DNA of 64,000 nt from contig JBBDNN010000089.1 of NCBI GenBank assembly GCA_040877545.1, forward strand, positions 1-64,000, in the 5' to 3' direction. Position 1 is the first letter of the stretch. Each line of letters starts with the position of its first letter. Both the position numbers and the translations under genes were made by a program. The notes under the pieces are model-generated. The model was not told the DNA's origin, did no database searches, and worked only from the letters and a program-made list of their open reading frames with translations. The stretch comes from Gracilimonas sp040877545. GTDB taxonomy: Bacteria; Bacteroidota; Rhodothermia; Balneolales; Balneolaceae. This document shows, in pieces, positions 16,578 to 26,070 of this stretch.

Positions 16578-18602
16578 TTATGCTTTATTCACACGCAACT
16601 TTCGCAAAACAACACCAGAACAAGGGGGCAGGTTATATTCACCCCTAATACTTTTAAATGTATCTTTACCTGCTTCTTCTGAATTTGCTACCATTTCCCA
16701 ATCACCCTCAGGGATTTTTATTTCGTGCGAAAGGTCATTATTTGCGTTCAATGATACAAAGTAATCATACACATCTTCAGAACTTTTTCCGTCAATTGAA
16801 AAAGTTACATGAAGAGGATCTTTATATACCTTAAACTGAATTTCATCCGGTTCTGCTTTGCGTAGCGCTGGAGCTATAAGGCGAAGTGAAATCAGGCCCT
16901 GGTAATATTCAAAGAGCTCTTTATTAAGGTTAATTTCATTGAAATTCAGCCAGTTCGTCTCGTTATCCTTGTTATAACTATCATGATCTAATTTGCCTGT
17001 ATCAGGGTCATTTCCCGATGGGTCATATGTAACTTTTGAGCGAGCCCATTCCTGTCCGGCGTGTATCATTATAATTCCTTGCGTAACAAAAAGTGAGAGT
17101 GCGGCAAATTTAGCAGTTTTCATTTCTGCCTTACCTAAAGCGGTGATTTCAGCTTTATTCTGAAATGACTGATCTGCTTTTCCCGGATCTGAGGCTATTC
17201 GGATGTAATCTCCAAGGGTGTAGCCATCGTGACTTTCCAGGTAGTTCACTGCATGTCGTGAGGTTTGAAAAAGCCCCTTTTCATGTTCCCTGATAGTACC
17301 CCTGATTAAATTTTCTAAATCATATCTGGTCTTGTCATGATTCCAGTACCCAAAGATATACCCTTTGTCGCTCAGTGGATCATAGCCTTTAAAATTATTT
17401 CGCAGGAGGTCGTTCCAGGAAGCCCATCCATGATCAGAAAAACCATCCGGTTTATATTCTCCTCCCCAAGGTTCAGCAATTAATATCACATTTGGATTTA
17501 TTTTTTGAGCTTCTTTTTTAATCTCATCCACCGTCTCCCAGTCAATCATTCCTGCGAGATCGAAGCGAAAGCCATCCACATGAAATTCCTTCATCCAGAA
17601 TTTCACCGATTCAACAATTAGCTTACGCGACCATTCGGCGCTGGTATTTATATCATTGCCCGTCCAGCTGTCATTCAGGTAATCTCCTTTTTCATCCAGG
17701 CGGAAATAATGATCTCTTGCTGTGAGTTTGAGCGGGTTTAAATCATAATGTGAGGCGTGATTGTACACCACATCCATAATAACGGAAATACCTTCTTTAT
17801 GTAAATTTTTCACTACCTGTTTAAGTTCTGAAGCAGCTTTTTCACTTTTCCCGATTGCTGCCCCCGGCTCCAAACTGGCATCGGATGCATACAGGGTTTC
17901 CGGTGAAAAGAAGAAGGAAGTCATATAACCCCAGTGATTTATAGAATAGGGATTCCATCTATTTTCAATTCCTTCTGTGGTCTTTTTATAATAGGAAGGC
18001 TCGAAATAAGCAAATTTCTGAAGTGGGAGAAATTCTACCGCATTAACGCCCATTTTCTTCAGATGATTTAAACCGCCTACTTCCGCCATTCTGAAATCAT
18101 TATAAACTCCCTGAACATTTGTTTTCGCTGAAGAATGGGCCACCAAATCTTTAATATGTGCCTCGTATATCACCAAATCACGGGGATCTTCAGGGGAGAC
18201 AAAATCATCGCCTTCCCAATCAAACTCATTGTCCCCAACAATCTTAGTTTTAGGAAATTGTAGGTGATGGTTGATGGTTGTAACGTGCTTACTCCATGGG
18301 TCGGCAACGGGATGGTTTACTGTGAATGATAGATTCTCATTACCGCCAGAACGGTGCAGCTTATAGGCGTACCATTTTCCCAAGAGATTTTTATTTACTA
18401 ACTGATTCCATATTCCAGCTTCATCTTTCATCATGCTGAATGAGGTGCCATCCGTTTCTTCAAATTGATCGAAAATTATAACCTCAACGGAAGAAGCATC
18501 TGGCGCAAACAGCCTGAAAATGGTAGCATTCCCGACCACAGTACTACCCGGTAAATAGCGGGTAAAATCTATTTCTTTTTTTGAATGTGAAATGGTTTTC
18601 AA
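16578..18602 (-). CDS. GH13 alpha-glucan debranching-type enzyme (type I pullulanase-like)
   Basis: A 674-residue enzyme without signal peptide, so probably cytoplasmic. An N-terminal CBM48-like domain (~20-115, ATIFRLFAPDASSVEVIIFD) precedes the GH13 barrel. The four regions are DVVYNHASHY (278-286), GFRFDLAG with nucleophile Asp348, IAEPWGG with acid/base Glu377, and ESHDG with Asp459. NHWGYMTSFFFSPE replaces the YNWGYDP box of classical pullulanases, so isoamylase- or glycogen-debranching activity is also possible. A C-terminal beta domain ends the protein. It lies 6 bp after metG on the same strand. Confidence 0.85.
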   Translation of the reverse strand: MKTISHSKKEIDFTRYLPGSTVVGNATIFRLFAPDASSVEVIIFDQFEETDGTSFSMMKDEAGIWNQLVNKNLLGKWYAYKLHRSGGNENLSFTVNHPVADPWSKHVTTINHHLQFPKTKIVGDNEFDWEGDDFVSPEDPRDLVIYEAHIKDLVAHSSAKTNVQGVYNDFRMAEVGGLNHLKKMGVNAVEFLPLQKFAYFEPSYYKKTTEGIENRWNPYSINHWGYMTSFFFSPETLYASDASLEPGAAIGKSEKAASELKQVVKNLHKEGISVIMDVVYNHASHYDLNPLKLTARDHYFRLDEKGDYLNDSWTGNDINTSAEWSRKLIVESVKFWMKEFHVDGFRFDLAGMIDWETVDEIKKEAQKINPNVILIAEPWGGEYKPDGFSDHGWASWNDLLRNNFKGYDPLSDKGYIFGYWNHDKTRYDLENLIRGTIREHEKGLFQTSRHAVNYLESHDGYTLGDYIRIASDPGKADQSFQNKAEITALGKAEMKTAKFAALSLFVTQGIIMIHAGQEWARSKVTYDPSGNDPDTGKLDHDSYNKDNETNWLNFNEINLNKELFEYYQGLISLRLIAPALRKAEPDEIQFKVYKDPLHVTFSIDGKSSEDVYDYFVSLNANNDLSHEIKIPEGDWEMVANSEEAGKDTFKSIRGEYNLPPCSGVVLRKLRVNKA

Positions 18603-18608
18603 ATAATA

Positions 18609-20642
18609 TCAGGTGATTGGGCTGCCAGGTTCTGCGGTAGTTTCAACGAATTTAAGCTTGCCTTCTCTATCTTCGGCCATCAATATCATTCCCTGACTTT
18701 GAACTCCCATTAATTTTTTCGGGGCGAGATTGGCGACAATACTCACTTTTTGTCCTTTGATTTTAGCTGCATCAAAATCTTTGGCAATGCCGGATACGAT
18801 GGTTCTTTTTTCCAGCCCTAAATCCACTTCTATTTTAAGGAGTTTATTTGATTTTTTAATTTTCTCTGCCTGAATAATTTCCCCGGCCCGGATGTCCAGT
18901 TTCATGAAATCTTCAAATTCAATATCGCCTTTGATAGCAGGGAAATCTGGGAGTGGGTTGGCCGCTTTAGCTTTCTCTTTTAGTTTTTGAAGTTGAGCGT
19001 CAATCACCTCATCCTCAATTTTTTCAAATAAAATATCGCCTTGTGAGATGGGATCTCCGGCCTGTAACATACTGGCATTAATTTCATCCCAGTTAAAATT
19101 ATCAGCTAAACCAAGCTGAGCTCTTAAGATTTTCATTTTGGTTGGTAAAACCGGTTCAAATAAACAGGCAATCGCGGCGCTAATCTGTAAGCTCACATGT
19201 AAGGTATTCTCACATTTTTCCGGTTCCGAATTGCGGGTTTTCCATGGCTCAGTTTCGGTAAAATAACGATTTCCGATTCGTGCCAGGTTCATGGTTTCGT
19301 TAAGTGCTTCCTTAAATCTAAAGTTCTCATAGGCAGCCGTAACTTTTTCCTTTTGCTCATTAATGGCTTTCAGAGTCTCGCTATCAAGGCTGGATGGATT
19401 GCTTAATTCCGGCACTTTTGCATTGGCAAATTTATCAGTAAAGGAGAGAGTTCTGAATACAAAATTGCCTAACACATCAGCGAGTTCCGTATTCACACGT
19501 CCCTGGAAATCCTTCCAGGAGAAATCTGAATCTTTGGTTTCGGGAAGGGTAACTCCAAGTGCATATCTGAGTAAATCCGGCTCAAAATCTTCCAGGTACT
19601 CATGCAGCCAAACCGCCCATCCTCGTGATGTGGAAAGTTTTTTGCCTTCGAGGTTTAAAAATTCATTAGCCGGTACATTTTTGGGGAGGACATAATCACC
19701 ATGTTCCATTAAAATAATTGGAAACATAATACAGTGAAAAACGATGTTGTCTTTACCAATAAAATGATAAAGTTCGGTATCTTCATCCTGCCAGTAATTT
19801 TTCCACTTATCGGGATCACCTTGCTCTGTTGCCCATTCTTTGGTGGCGGAAACGTAGCCGATGGGCGCATCAAACCACACGTATAAAACTTTGCCTTTTG
19901 CTTCATCCAGCGGAACGGGAACACCCCAGCTTAAATCGCGGGTTGCGGCCCGGTCGGCAAGGCCATCTTTCAGCCAGCTTTTTACCTGTCCCATTACATT
20001 TGGCTTCCAGTTTTCACGCGACTCAACCCATTTTTCCAGCTTTGGCTGAACATCACCCAGCGGCATGTACCAATGGTCGGTTTCTTTTAATTCGGGTGTT
20101 TCGCCCGTAAGAGCGCTTTTGGGATTTTTTAACTCAGTTGGTGATAAAGAAGATCCGCAGTTTTCACACTGATCACCATAAGCTTCTTCATACCCACAAT
20201 TTGGGCAGGTGCCTTTTACATAGCGATCCGGTAAAAACATATCCGCTTTTTCATCATAAAGCTGCTTTTCCGTTTTCTTTTTGAAAAAGCCTTTGTCGTA
20301 CAAGGTGGTGAAAAATTCCTGTGATGTTTCGTGATGTACGTGTGAGCTTGTGCGGCCATAGTAATCGAAGGAGATGCCGAATTCTTCGAACACTTTTTTA
20401 TTCTTCTCATGATACCGATCTACAATATCCTGTGGAGAAACCCCTTCTTTTTCTGCCGCAATAGTGATCGGAACTCCATGCTCATCAGAGCCGCAAATAT
20501 AGACAACATCGGCATTGGTCAGCCTTTTGTAGCGTACATAAAAATCAGGGGTTAAATAAGCCCCTGCAAGATGCCCGAGGTGAAGGGGGCCGTTTGCATA
20601 TGGTAAAGCCGAGGTAACAAGAATTCGTTTTTGAGCAGGCAT
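18609..20642 (-). CDS. metG: Methionyl-tRNA synthetase
   Basis: A 677-residue class I synthetase charging tRNA-Met. The HIGH-type motif is in PYANGPLHLGHLAG near residues 15-28, and the KMSKS-type motif is KLSTS. The zinc-binding insert shows CPNCGYEEAYGDQCENC. A C-terminal EMAP/OB tRNA-binding domain (~575-677, FEDFMKLDIRAGEI and LMGVQSQGMILMA) is fused, as in the dimeric E. coli-type enzyme. The pullulanase-like gene follows after 6 bp, an unrelated co-transcribed neighbour. Confidence 0.97.
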   Translation of the reverse strand: MPAQKRILVTSALPYANGPLHLGHLAGAYLTPDFYVRYKRLTNADVVYICGSDEHGVPITIAAEKEGVSPQDIVDRYHEKNKKVFEEFGISFDYYGRTSSHVHHETSQEFFTTLYDKGFFKKKTEKQLYDEKADMFLPDRYVKGTCPNCGYEEAYGDQCENCGSSLSPTELKNPKSALTGETPELKETDHWYMPLGDVQPKLEKWVESRENWKPNVMGQVKSWLKDGLADRAATRDLSWGVPVPLDEAKGKVLYVWFDAPIGYVSATKEWATEQGDPDKWKNYWQDEDTELYHFIGKDNIVFHCIMFPIILMEHGDYVLPKNVPANEFLNLEGKKLSTSRGWAVWLHEYLEDFEPDLLRYALGVTLPETKDSDFSWKDFQGRVNTELADVLGNFVFRTLSFTDKFANAKVPELSNPSSLDSETLKAINEQKEKVTAAYENFRFKEALNETMNLARIGNRYFTETEPWKTRNSEPEKCENTLHVSLQISAAIACLFEPVLPTKMKILRAQLGLADNFNWDEINASMLQAGDPISQGDILFEKIEDEVIDAQLQKLKEKAKAANPLPDFPAIKGDIEFEDFMKLDIRAGEIIQAEKIKKSNKLLKIEVDLGLEKRTIVSGIAKDFDAAKIKGQKVSIVANLAPKKLMGVQSQGMILMAEDREGKLKFVETTAEPGSPIT

Positions 20643-20773
20643 GAATAGATTTTATCTGACATTTTTTCGAAGATAAGAAATGATGTCTTCAATAATTAAG
20701 CAGGTAGCAAATATTTTATGCTTTGTTTAACCATTCAATAACAGCCAGACCTGGCAGACGCTCCCTTTTTTTC

Positions 20774-20821
20774 ATTCCATCAAAATAACCTATCTTAATT
20801 AATCAATTTAATTGATGGAAT
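20774..20821. promoter_or_regulatory. Inverted repeats in the metG/rraA-like divergent promoter region
   Basis: ATTCCATCAA (20774-20783) faces TTGATGGAAT (20812-20821), a perfect 10-bp inverted repeat with 28 bp between. Nested in the right arm is the 15-bp dyad ATCAATTTAATTGAT (20802-20816). It lies 28 bp before the start of the exported RraA-like gene. An operator is plausible; no regulator gene is adjacent. Confidence 0.35.
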
Positions 20822-20849
20822 ACGAATCACAAACAAATCAAAAAAGAAA

Positions 20850-21641
20850 ATGATCAAACATTATACCCTTAGTCTTGTTGCTTTACTTGTTTTCAATGTA
20901 GCCTATGCACAAGAAGATGCCACGGATGAAGAGATCCTGGAGATTTATGAAACGCTTCGGGTTGCTGATGTATCAGACGGTATGGATTTTGTGGGACTTT
21001 GGAATGCCGGGCTGCTCGATCAATCCATTACACCACTTTGGAAAGATGTAGAAACCATGGATCACGTATTTCGAGGAATTGCGGTTACTGCCCGGTATGT
21101 TCCAACTAATAAGGTGGTAGATGCTCCAAAATCTTACGAAGAATTCCGAGCCTGGGAAGGAAATTGGTACAACACTCTTTCGGATGAGCCTTTTGTTGAA
21201 TTTATTGAAGATGGAACTGTAATCGTGCTGGATGTACAAAGTGATGGAGATACCGGTTCGGTCGGATCATTTAACTCACTGGACTGGTATAGCCGTGGTG
21301 CGGTAGGTATTGTTTCAAACGGAGGAATTCGGGATACAGATGAAATAATTCTGCAAAGAATTCCTACCTATTATGATGAAGATAACCGTGGGCGTGGAAT
21401 TCGTCCGGGCCGAAATGAAATCGAATCTGTAAATAAAACGGTATCTATTGCTGGTGTGCAGATAAATCCCGGTGATGTTATTGTAGCCGATGGCGATGGT
21501 GTAATTGTAGTACCCAGGGAACATGCAATAGCTGTTGCCGAATTTGCCTACAAAATACTGGAAGGCGATAAAGAAGGGAGAAGAGCTTTGTACGAAAAAC
21601 TGGGCTGGGAGCTGGATGAGTCGGTGCAGGATAATAAGTAG
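20850..21641 (+). CDS. Exported RraA/HMG-aldolase-like protein
   Basis: A 263-residue member of the RraA-like fold (RNase E regulator relatives, HMG/CHA aldolases, oxaloacetate decarboxylases). A Sec signal peptide is clear: hydrophobic core YTLSLVALLVFNVAYA with cleavage after Ala20. The active-site-type signature GIVSNGGIRDTDEI (Arg161-Asp162) and GDVIVADGDGVIVVP are preserved. A divalent-metal lyase or aldolase acting outside the cytoplasm is likely, since retained Arg-Asp favours catalysis over RraA-type inhibition. Periplasmic versions are uncommon. It is monocistronic and divergent from metG. Confidence 0.8.
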   Translation: MIKHYTLSLVALLVFNVAYAQEDATDEEILEIYETLRVADVSDGMDFVGLWNAGLLDQSITPLWKDVETMDHVFRGIAVTARYVPTNKVVDAPKSYEEFRAWEGNWYNTLSDEPFVEFIEDGTVIVLDVQSDGDTGSVGSFNSLDWYSRGAVGIVSNGGIRDTDEIILQRIPTYYDEDNRGRGIRPGRNEIESVNKTVSIAGVQINPGDVIVADGDGVIVVPREHAIAVAEFAYKILEGDKEGRRALYEKLGWELDESVQDNK

Positions 21642-21774
21642 AATTGATTTACAGCCGGTTAAATTGCCCTCGATCAAAAATCAGTTTGATAAGAGGGATT
21701 TGCGAACAATCGGTTAACGATTGATGACTGCAGATTTTTTGGAATCCTATCCCAATAGTCTCATAAATCTGCGA

Positions 21775-22302
21775 TCACCAAAGTTTTTCCAGTAATCCAT
21801 ATAGTACCACACCGGCGGCAACCGAAACATTAAGCGAATGCTTTTGTCCATATTGCGGGATGACTACAAATTCGTCGATGTAAGATAAAATCTCCTCATC
21901 AATTCCGGTCACTTCATTTCCGAAAACCAGGCAAATGTTTTCGTGTTTGGATGCTTTAAAATCGGGAAGATCAGTGCTGTTTTCTGTCTGTTCTAATCCT
22001 ACAATGTAATAGCCCTGGTTTTTGAGGGAACCGAATAGCTCTTCTACATTGTCCCAGTTCGACCATTTTACAAATTCCTCAGCACCAATAGCTGTTTTGT
22101 TGATTTCCGGCCGGGGCGGAACCGGTGTATATCCTGAAAGCAAAAGTTCTGAAATCCCAAAGGCATCAGCAGAGCGAAATGTAGAACCGACATTGTGCAT
22201 GCTGCGAATATTATGAAGCAGGATTTTTACCCGTGAAAGATTCTCAGGAGCTTTTCGGGCCAGGTTTTCCTTTAAGATTTCTTTGGTGGTTAACTTGATC
22301 AC
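21775..22302 (-). CDS. SpoU/TrmH-family RNA 2'-O-methyltransferase
   Basis: A 175-residue SPOUT-fold methyltransferase. Motif 1 is VKILLHNIRSMHNVGSTFRS (24-43), motif 2 is CLVFGNEVTGID, and motif 3 is IPQYGQKHSLNVSVAAGV, forming the trefoil-knot SAM site. It lacks the N-terminal substrate domain of RlmB/TrmH, so it is a minimal SpoU enzyme. The target (tRNA or rRNA ribose) cannot be told. It is divergent from the MFS transporter gene. Confidence 0.92.
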   Translation of the reverse strand: MIKLTTKEILKENLARKAPENLSRVKILLHNIRSMHNVGSTFRSADAFGISELLLSGYTPVPPRPEINKTAIGAEEFVKWSNWDNVEELFGSLKNQGYYIVGLEQTENSTDLPDFKASKHENICLVFGNEVTGIDEEILSYIDEFVVIPQYGQKHSLNVSVAAGVVLYGLLEKLW

Positions 22303-22418
22303 AGATTTGTGGGATTTTGGATTTTACAGATTGTTGCTTGGCTTCGCCAAAGCAACGAATTATTTTGAGCTAATTGCTCAATAAGATATCATTGTGCGGA
22401 CTTCATTTCATACTATTC

Positions 22419-23633
22419 ATGAAACAAAAGAGAAGCGCGGCGCTTGTATTTATATTCATTACGGTTCTGGTTGATGTAATCGGCCTGGGGATCATCATTC
22501 CGGTGATGCCGGCGCTCATCATGGAACTCACCGGTGGGGGACTTAGCGAGGCTTCTATCTATGCAGGATGGATTACTTTTGTATATGCCGCTGCACAGTT
22601 CTTATTTGCTCCTGTAATTGGCGGATTAAGTGATAAATTCGGCAGAAGGCCAGTGCTGCTAATTTCGTTGCTTGGATTCGGCCTCGATTACATCCTGCTG
22701 GGATTTGCCCCAACTATTATTTGGCTATTCATCGGGCGATTTATTTCGGGCGTGACAGGAGCCAGTTATACAACTGCAACTGCTTATGTAGCGGATATAA
22801 GCACAGCTGAAAAAAAAGCACAAAATTTTGGATTAATTGGTGCAGCTTTTGGATTAGGATTTATTATTGGTCCCTCGCTTGGCGGAATATTAGGTGAATA
22901 TGGATCAAGAATTCCTTTTTTCGCTGCGGCTGCTATTACTCTTGCAAATGTGCTTTATGGATATTTTGTACTCCCAGAATCACTTCCCGTAGAAAACAGG
23001 CGGGATTTTGACTGGAGGCGGGCAAATTCTTTTGGCTCAATAAAACAATTGCTGAAATATCCTAAGATTACAGGATTGGTCGGAGTCTTTTTTATCATGC
23101 AGGTGGCAGGTCATGCGACTCAAAGTACCTGGGCTTATTTCACCATGGAAAAATTCGGGTGGACAGAGCTTACCGTTGGACTTTCGCTGGGATTTGTGGG
23201 AGTGATGGCCGCTTCTGTTCAGGGCGGATTGACAAGAATCATAAACCCAAAATTCGGTGACAACCGTGTGGTTTATTTTGGATTGATGATGTATGTGCTT
23301 GGCTCGCTCGGATTTGCTTTTGCAACCCAAAGCTGGATGATGTTTGCAGTAATTGGAATTTACTGCCTGGGAAGTGTTGCAAGTCCCACTCTTCAGGGAA
23401 TAATTTCCAATGAAGTTCCGCAAGATGCTCAGGGTGAGTTGCAAGGCGGATTAACAAGCCTGATCGGTTTTTCCGCTATCTTCGGCCCTCCAATGATGAC
23501 GAACCTCTTCGGTTTCTTTACTTCGGATGTTGCCCCCATTTATTTCCCCGGAGCACCATTCTTACTTGCCGCCATTTTGGTTTTTGGAGCGATTCTGTGG
23601 GCAACGAGATCGTTGAATTTTAATATCCAATGA
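22419..23633 (+). CDS. MFS transporter, Tet(A)/TCR-like drug:H+ antiporter family
   Basis: A 404-residue protein with 12 predicted membrane segments. The loop 2-3 motif GGLSDKFGRRPVLLISL and motif C-like GFIIGPSLGGILGEYG are those of tetracycline-type 12-TM exporters. I prefer the start at 22419 (MKQKRSAALVFIF), because the 15 extra codons from 22374 are not typical of the family. The substrate is unknown; many chromosomal relatives do not confer tetracycline resistance. It is divergent from the SpoU gene, with a short TTC-loop hairpin (22333-22356) in its 5' region. Confidence 0.9.
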   Translation: MKQKRSAALVFIFITVLVDVIGLGIIIPVMPALIMELTGGGLSEASIYAGWITFVYAAAQFLFAPVIGGLSDKFGRRPVLLISLLGFGLDYILLGFAPTIIWLFIGRFISGVTGASYTTATAYVADISTAEKKAQNFGLIGAAFGLGFIIGPSLGGILGEYGSRIPFFAAAAITLANVLYGYFVLPESLPVENRRDFDWRRANSFGSIKQLLKYPKITGLVGVFFIMQVAGHATQSTWAYFTMEKFGWTELTVGLSLGFVGVMAASVQGGLTRIINPKFGDNRVVYFGLMMYVLGSLGFAFATQSWMMFAVIGIYCLGSVASPTLQGIISNEVPQDAQGELQGGLTSLIGFSAIFGPPMMTNLFGFFTSDVAPIYFPGAPFLLAAILVFGAILWATRSLNFNIQ

Positions 23634-23802
23634 TCAATATCCAACAAGGAATGTCCAGGGGTCCTTAAATTCATGATATGAATAAGAAGTTCTTGGCGGA
23701 TAACAGTGATTCCTTGTTTGGAAATTGGAAATATTACAATCTCAAAGATTTAATTAGACAAACAGGGCTCATCCTCTTATTTTCAGTGATATAGAAGATT
23801 TT

Positions 23803-23839
23803 GGAAAAAGCGTCTGCCGCAGGTAGATTGCTTTTTTTA
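23803..23839 (+). terminator. Hairpin with T-run between MFS gene and greA
   Basis: AAAAAGC (23805-23811) pairs with GCTTTTTT (from 23830), enclosing TCTGCC-GCA-GGTAGA. Runs of A and T flank both sides, so it could work in both directions. It is 170 bp past the MFS stop and 30 bp before greA, so it could end the MFS transcript or act as a greA leader attenuator. Confidence 0.5.
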
Positions 23840-23868
23840 TTTTAGAACACCGAACAAAAAATGAAATT

Positions 23869-24342
23869 ATGAGCAAAGTTCAATACCTGTCACAACAAGG
23901 TTATGATAAACTTGACGCGGAACTGAAAGATTTGAAAGGCCGGGGAAGGAGAGATATTGCGAACGAGATTGCTGAAGCACGGGCAAAGGGTGATTTGAGC
24001 GAGAATGCCGAATATGATGCTGCCAAAGAAGCCCAGGGACATATGGAAGACCGCATCACCAAATTAGAAGATGTTTTGGCGAATGCGCGGGTACTGGATG
24101 CCAAAGATTTGGATCTTTCCAAAGTACGGGTACTTACCAAAGTGACCATCCTGAATAAAAATGTTGGCAAAGAAATGCAGTATACATTGGTATCACCGAA
24201 TGAAGCTGATTTTGCAGCTGGTAAAATCTCCGTAGATTCTCCGATTGGCAGTGCATTAATTGGTCAGGAAATAGGCGATACGGTAACCGTCAAAGTTCCC
24301 GCAGGCGAACTTGAGCTGGAAATTAAGAAGATCGAGATCTGA
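23869..24342 (+). CDS. greA: Transcription elongation factor GreA
   Basis: A 157-residue factor that enters the RNA polymerase secondary channel and triggers cleavage of backtracked RNA. The N-terminal coiled coil (residues ~8-75) carries the acidic tip DLSENAEYDAAKE. The C-terminal FKBP-like domain has SPIGSALIG and VKVPAGELELEIKKIE. Normal GreA length. A NUDIX gene follows after 15 bp, then an outer-membrane barrel, so these may share a transcript. Confidence 0.96.
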   Translation: MSKVQYLSQQGYDKLDAELKDLKGRGRRDIANEIAEARAKGDLSENAEYDAAKEAQGHMEDRITKLEDVLANARVLDAKDLDLSKVRVLTKVTILNKNVGKEMQYTLVSPNEADFAAGKISVDSPIGSALIGQEIGDTVTVKVPAGELELEIKKIEI

Positions 24343-24357
24343 TTTAACGAGGTTTCT

Positions 24358-24813
24358 ATGAAAAAACTCATTGATGTATATCCATATCGCCTGAGAAATG
24401 GATATCCCGAGTTTTTAATTCTCAAACGCTCAACGGGAAAAATTTACGCCAGCCAATGGCGGATGATTGGCGGAAAAGTAAATGTAGATGAAAAAATCTG
24501 GGAAGCAGCTCTTCGTGAATTGAAAGAAGAAACCGGCCTTAAACCGGATAAGTTTTGGGTGATTCCATCTGTTAATCAATTTTACGAAGCAGGCACTGAC
24601 ACCACTCATATCATCCCCGCATTTGCCGCTGAATTAGGTTTGGATTCACAAATAACTCTTGATGATGAACATTCTGAATTTAAGTGGGTAAATATTGAAG
24701 GAATAGAGCCGTACATTAAATGGCCCGAACAACGCCGGTTGATAAGGCTTGCGCATGAAATTATAACCGATCAATTTCTTGAAATTCTACCCGAGTGGCT
24801 CATCGAGACCTAA
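24358..24813 (+). CDS. NUDIX hydrolase
   Basis: A 151-residue NUDIX enzyme. The Nudix box is complete at residues 39-61, running from GKVNVDE through REL to EETGL. It hydrolyses a nucleoside diphosphate linked to another group; the substrate is not evident, though DHNTP or (d)NTP pyrophosphatases of this length are common. The start lies 15 bp after greA. Its 3' end overlaps the next gene by 19 bp if the GTG start there is used. Confidence 0.9.
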   Translation: MKKLIDVYPYRLRNGYPEFLILKRSTGKIYASQWRMIGGKVNVDEKIWEAALRELKEETGLKPDKFWVIPSVNQFYEAGTDTTHIIPAFAAELGLDSQITLDDEHSEFKWVNIEGIEPYIKWPEQRRLIRLAHEIITDQFLEILPEWLIET

Positions 24814-26069
24814 GAAAATACCTACAGTTATCCTTCCCTGTTAAAGATCAGATATCCTTAATAGTATTTTTGGGAATGATAGCATTTTCGATTCTCGTCA
24901 TTGAAGAGGTACAAGCCCAGGAGGAAAATTACACCTTAACTCCGGCACCGGATGTGTGGTATAATAATGTAGATGGAGTCCGGCTTGGAATTCGAGTGTT
25001 AGGGGAGGTGGAAGGCACTTTTAAAGATGGTCCGCACCGCCTGGATGCCGGAGTTTGGCTGGGTACCAACTTTCCTGATCTGCCGGTTTCTTATTATGTA
25101 TCACTTACTGAACCTATCCCTGCAATTTCTTCTTTTGGGAATGAAGGCAATATACAGCTTATCAGCAGCATAAGGACCGGCTATAATCAACAAACAGTGG
25201 TTTTTAATAAACGCTGGCAAACCGGTTTTAATGAATTCAGATATAAGGAACTGTCAGTTAATTTCTCACAGGAGAAGTTGATTGATTACGAATACCGGCC
25301 CTACGACCAAGTCTGGCAAAATGAGTGGAAATCGTTGGCGGGTGTTGATTTTATTCTCAGTGATTTCACTCCTGCCGGAAAATTTGATGCTGCCATTTCT
25401 GTAAAACAAAATGTGAATTCAAATTCGGAAGCTTTTACTATTGGTACTGTAGAACTTAAACAGCAGCTTATTTTTAACGAAAATTTTAATTTGGGAATCA
25501 GGGCATTTAGTGGTTTGGCTAGTGATAATACAGCTCCTGAATATTTGTTTGGACGTAGTTATCGTCAGCCGGTAAAATGGTTGAATAACGGATTTACCCG
25601 TGCTCAGGGAACGCTGCCAAATTCATGGCTGGACGACGGGCTTTTTCAAATAGCCGGTGGAGCTAACCTGCGTGGTTACACTTATCAGGATTTTGAGGCT
25701 TTGGAAGACGGTGGTTTCCCCCTATACAATTCAGTTTTTGCGATCAATTCAGAGTTCGAGTTCCCGAATTTTATCAATAGCAGAATGGATAAATCTATGA
25801 TTGGTGACTTTGTGCATTTGCGTTCTTATTTATTTGTTGATGCTGGAAGAATTTTTGAGGATGATTTCGAAACAAATACAAGATATTCCGTGATGGGAGA
25901 TGCAGGCATTGGTTTTCAGTTTTCGCTAAACATTCCGGATTTCTTAGGTAAAGAGCGGGGATTTGCAATCCGCTATGAAATTCCATTTTGGCTTTCTGAT
26001 CCAGCCGGGGATGATACAAATTTTAAATTCCGTAATTTAATCGGCATCGGAGCAGTAATCTCACTTTAA
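24795..26069 (+). CDS. Outer-membrane beta-barrel, Omp85/bacterial surface antigen-like
   Basis: A 424-residue exported protein. The GTG start at 24795 gives a basic n-region and a hydrophobic signal core (SLIVFLGMIAFSILVIEEVQAQ); an internal ATG at 24876 would cut into it. The mature part is a barrel with GGANLRGYTY near residue 300, resembling the conserved (V/L)RG(Y/F) loop of Omp85 proteins. There are no POTRA domains. Similar barrels occur at the C-terminus of M1-type peptidases and patatin-like proteins, so a stand-alone barrel of unknown partner is the best description. It ends 1 bp before ackA. Confidence 0.6.
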   Translation: MAHRDLRKYLQLSFPVKDQISLIVFLGMIAFSILVIEEVQAQEENYTLTPAPDVWYNNVDGVRLGIRVLGEVEGTFKDGPHRLDAGVWLGTNFPDLPVSYYVSLTEPIPAISSFGNEGNIQLISSIRTGYNQQTVVFNKRWQTGFNEFRYKELSVNFSQEKLIDYEYRPYDQVWQNEWKSLAGVDFILSDFTPAGKFDAAISVKQNVNSNSEAFTIGTVELKQQLIFNENFNLGIRAFSGLASDNTAPEYLFGRSYRQPVKWLNNGFTRAQGTLPNSWLDDGLFQIAGGANLRGYTYQDFEALEDGGFPLYNSVFAINSEFEFPNFINSRMDKSMIGDFVHLRSYLFVDAGRIFEDDFETNTRYSVMGDAGIGFQFSLNIPDFLGKERGFAIRYEIPFWLSDPAGDDTNFKFRNLIGIGAVISL

Positions 26070-26070
26070 C

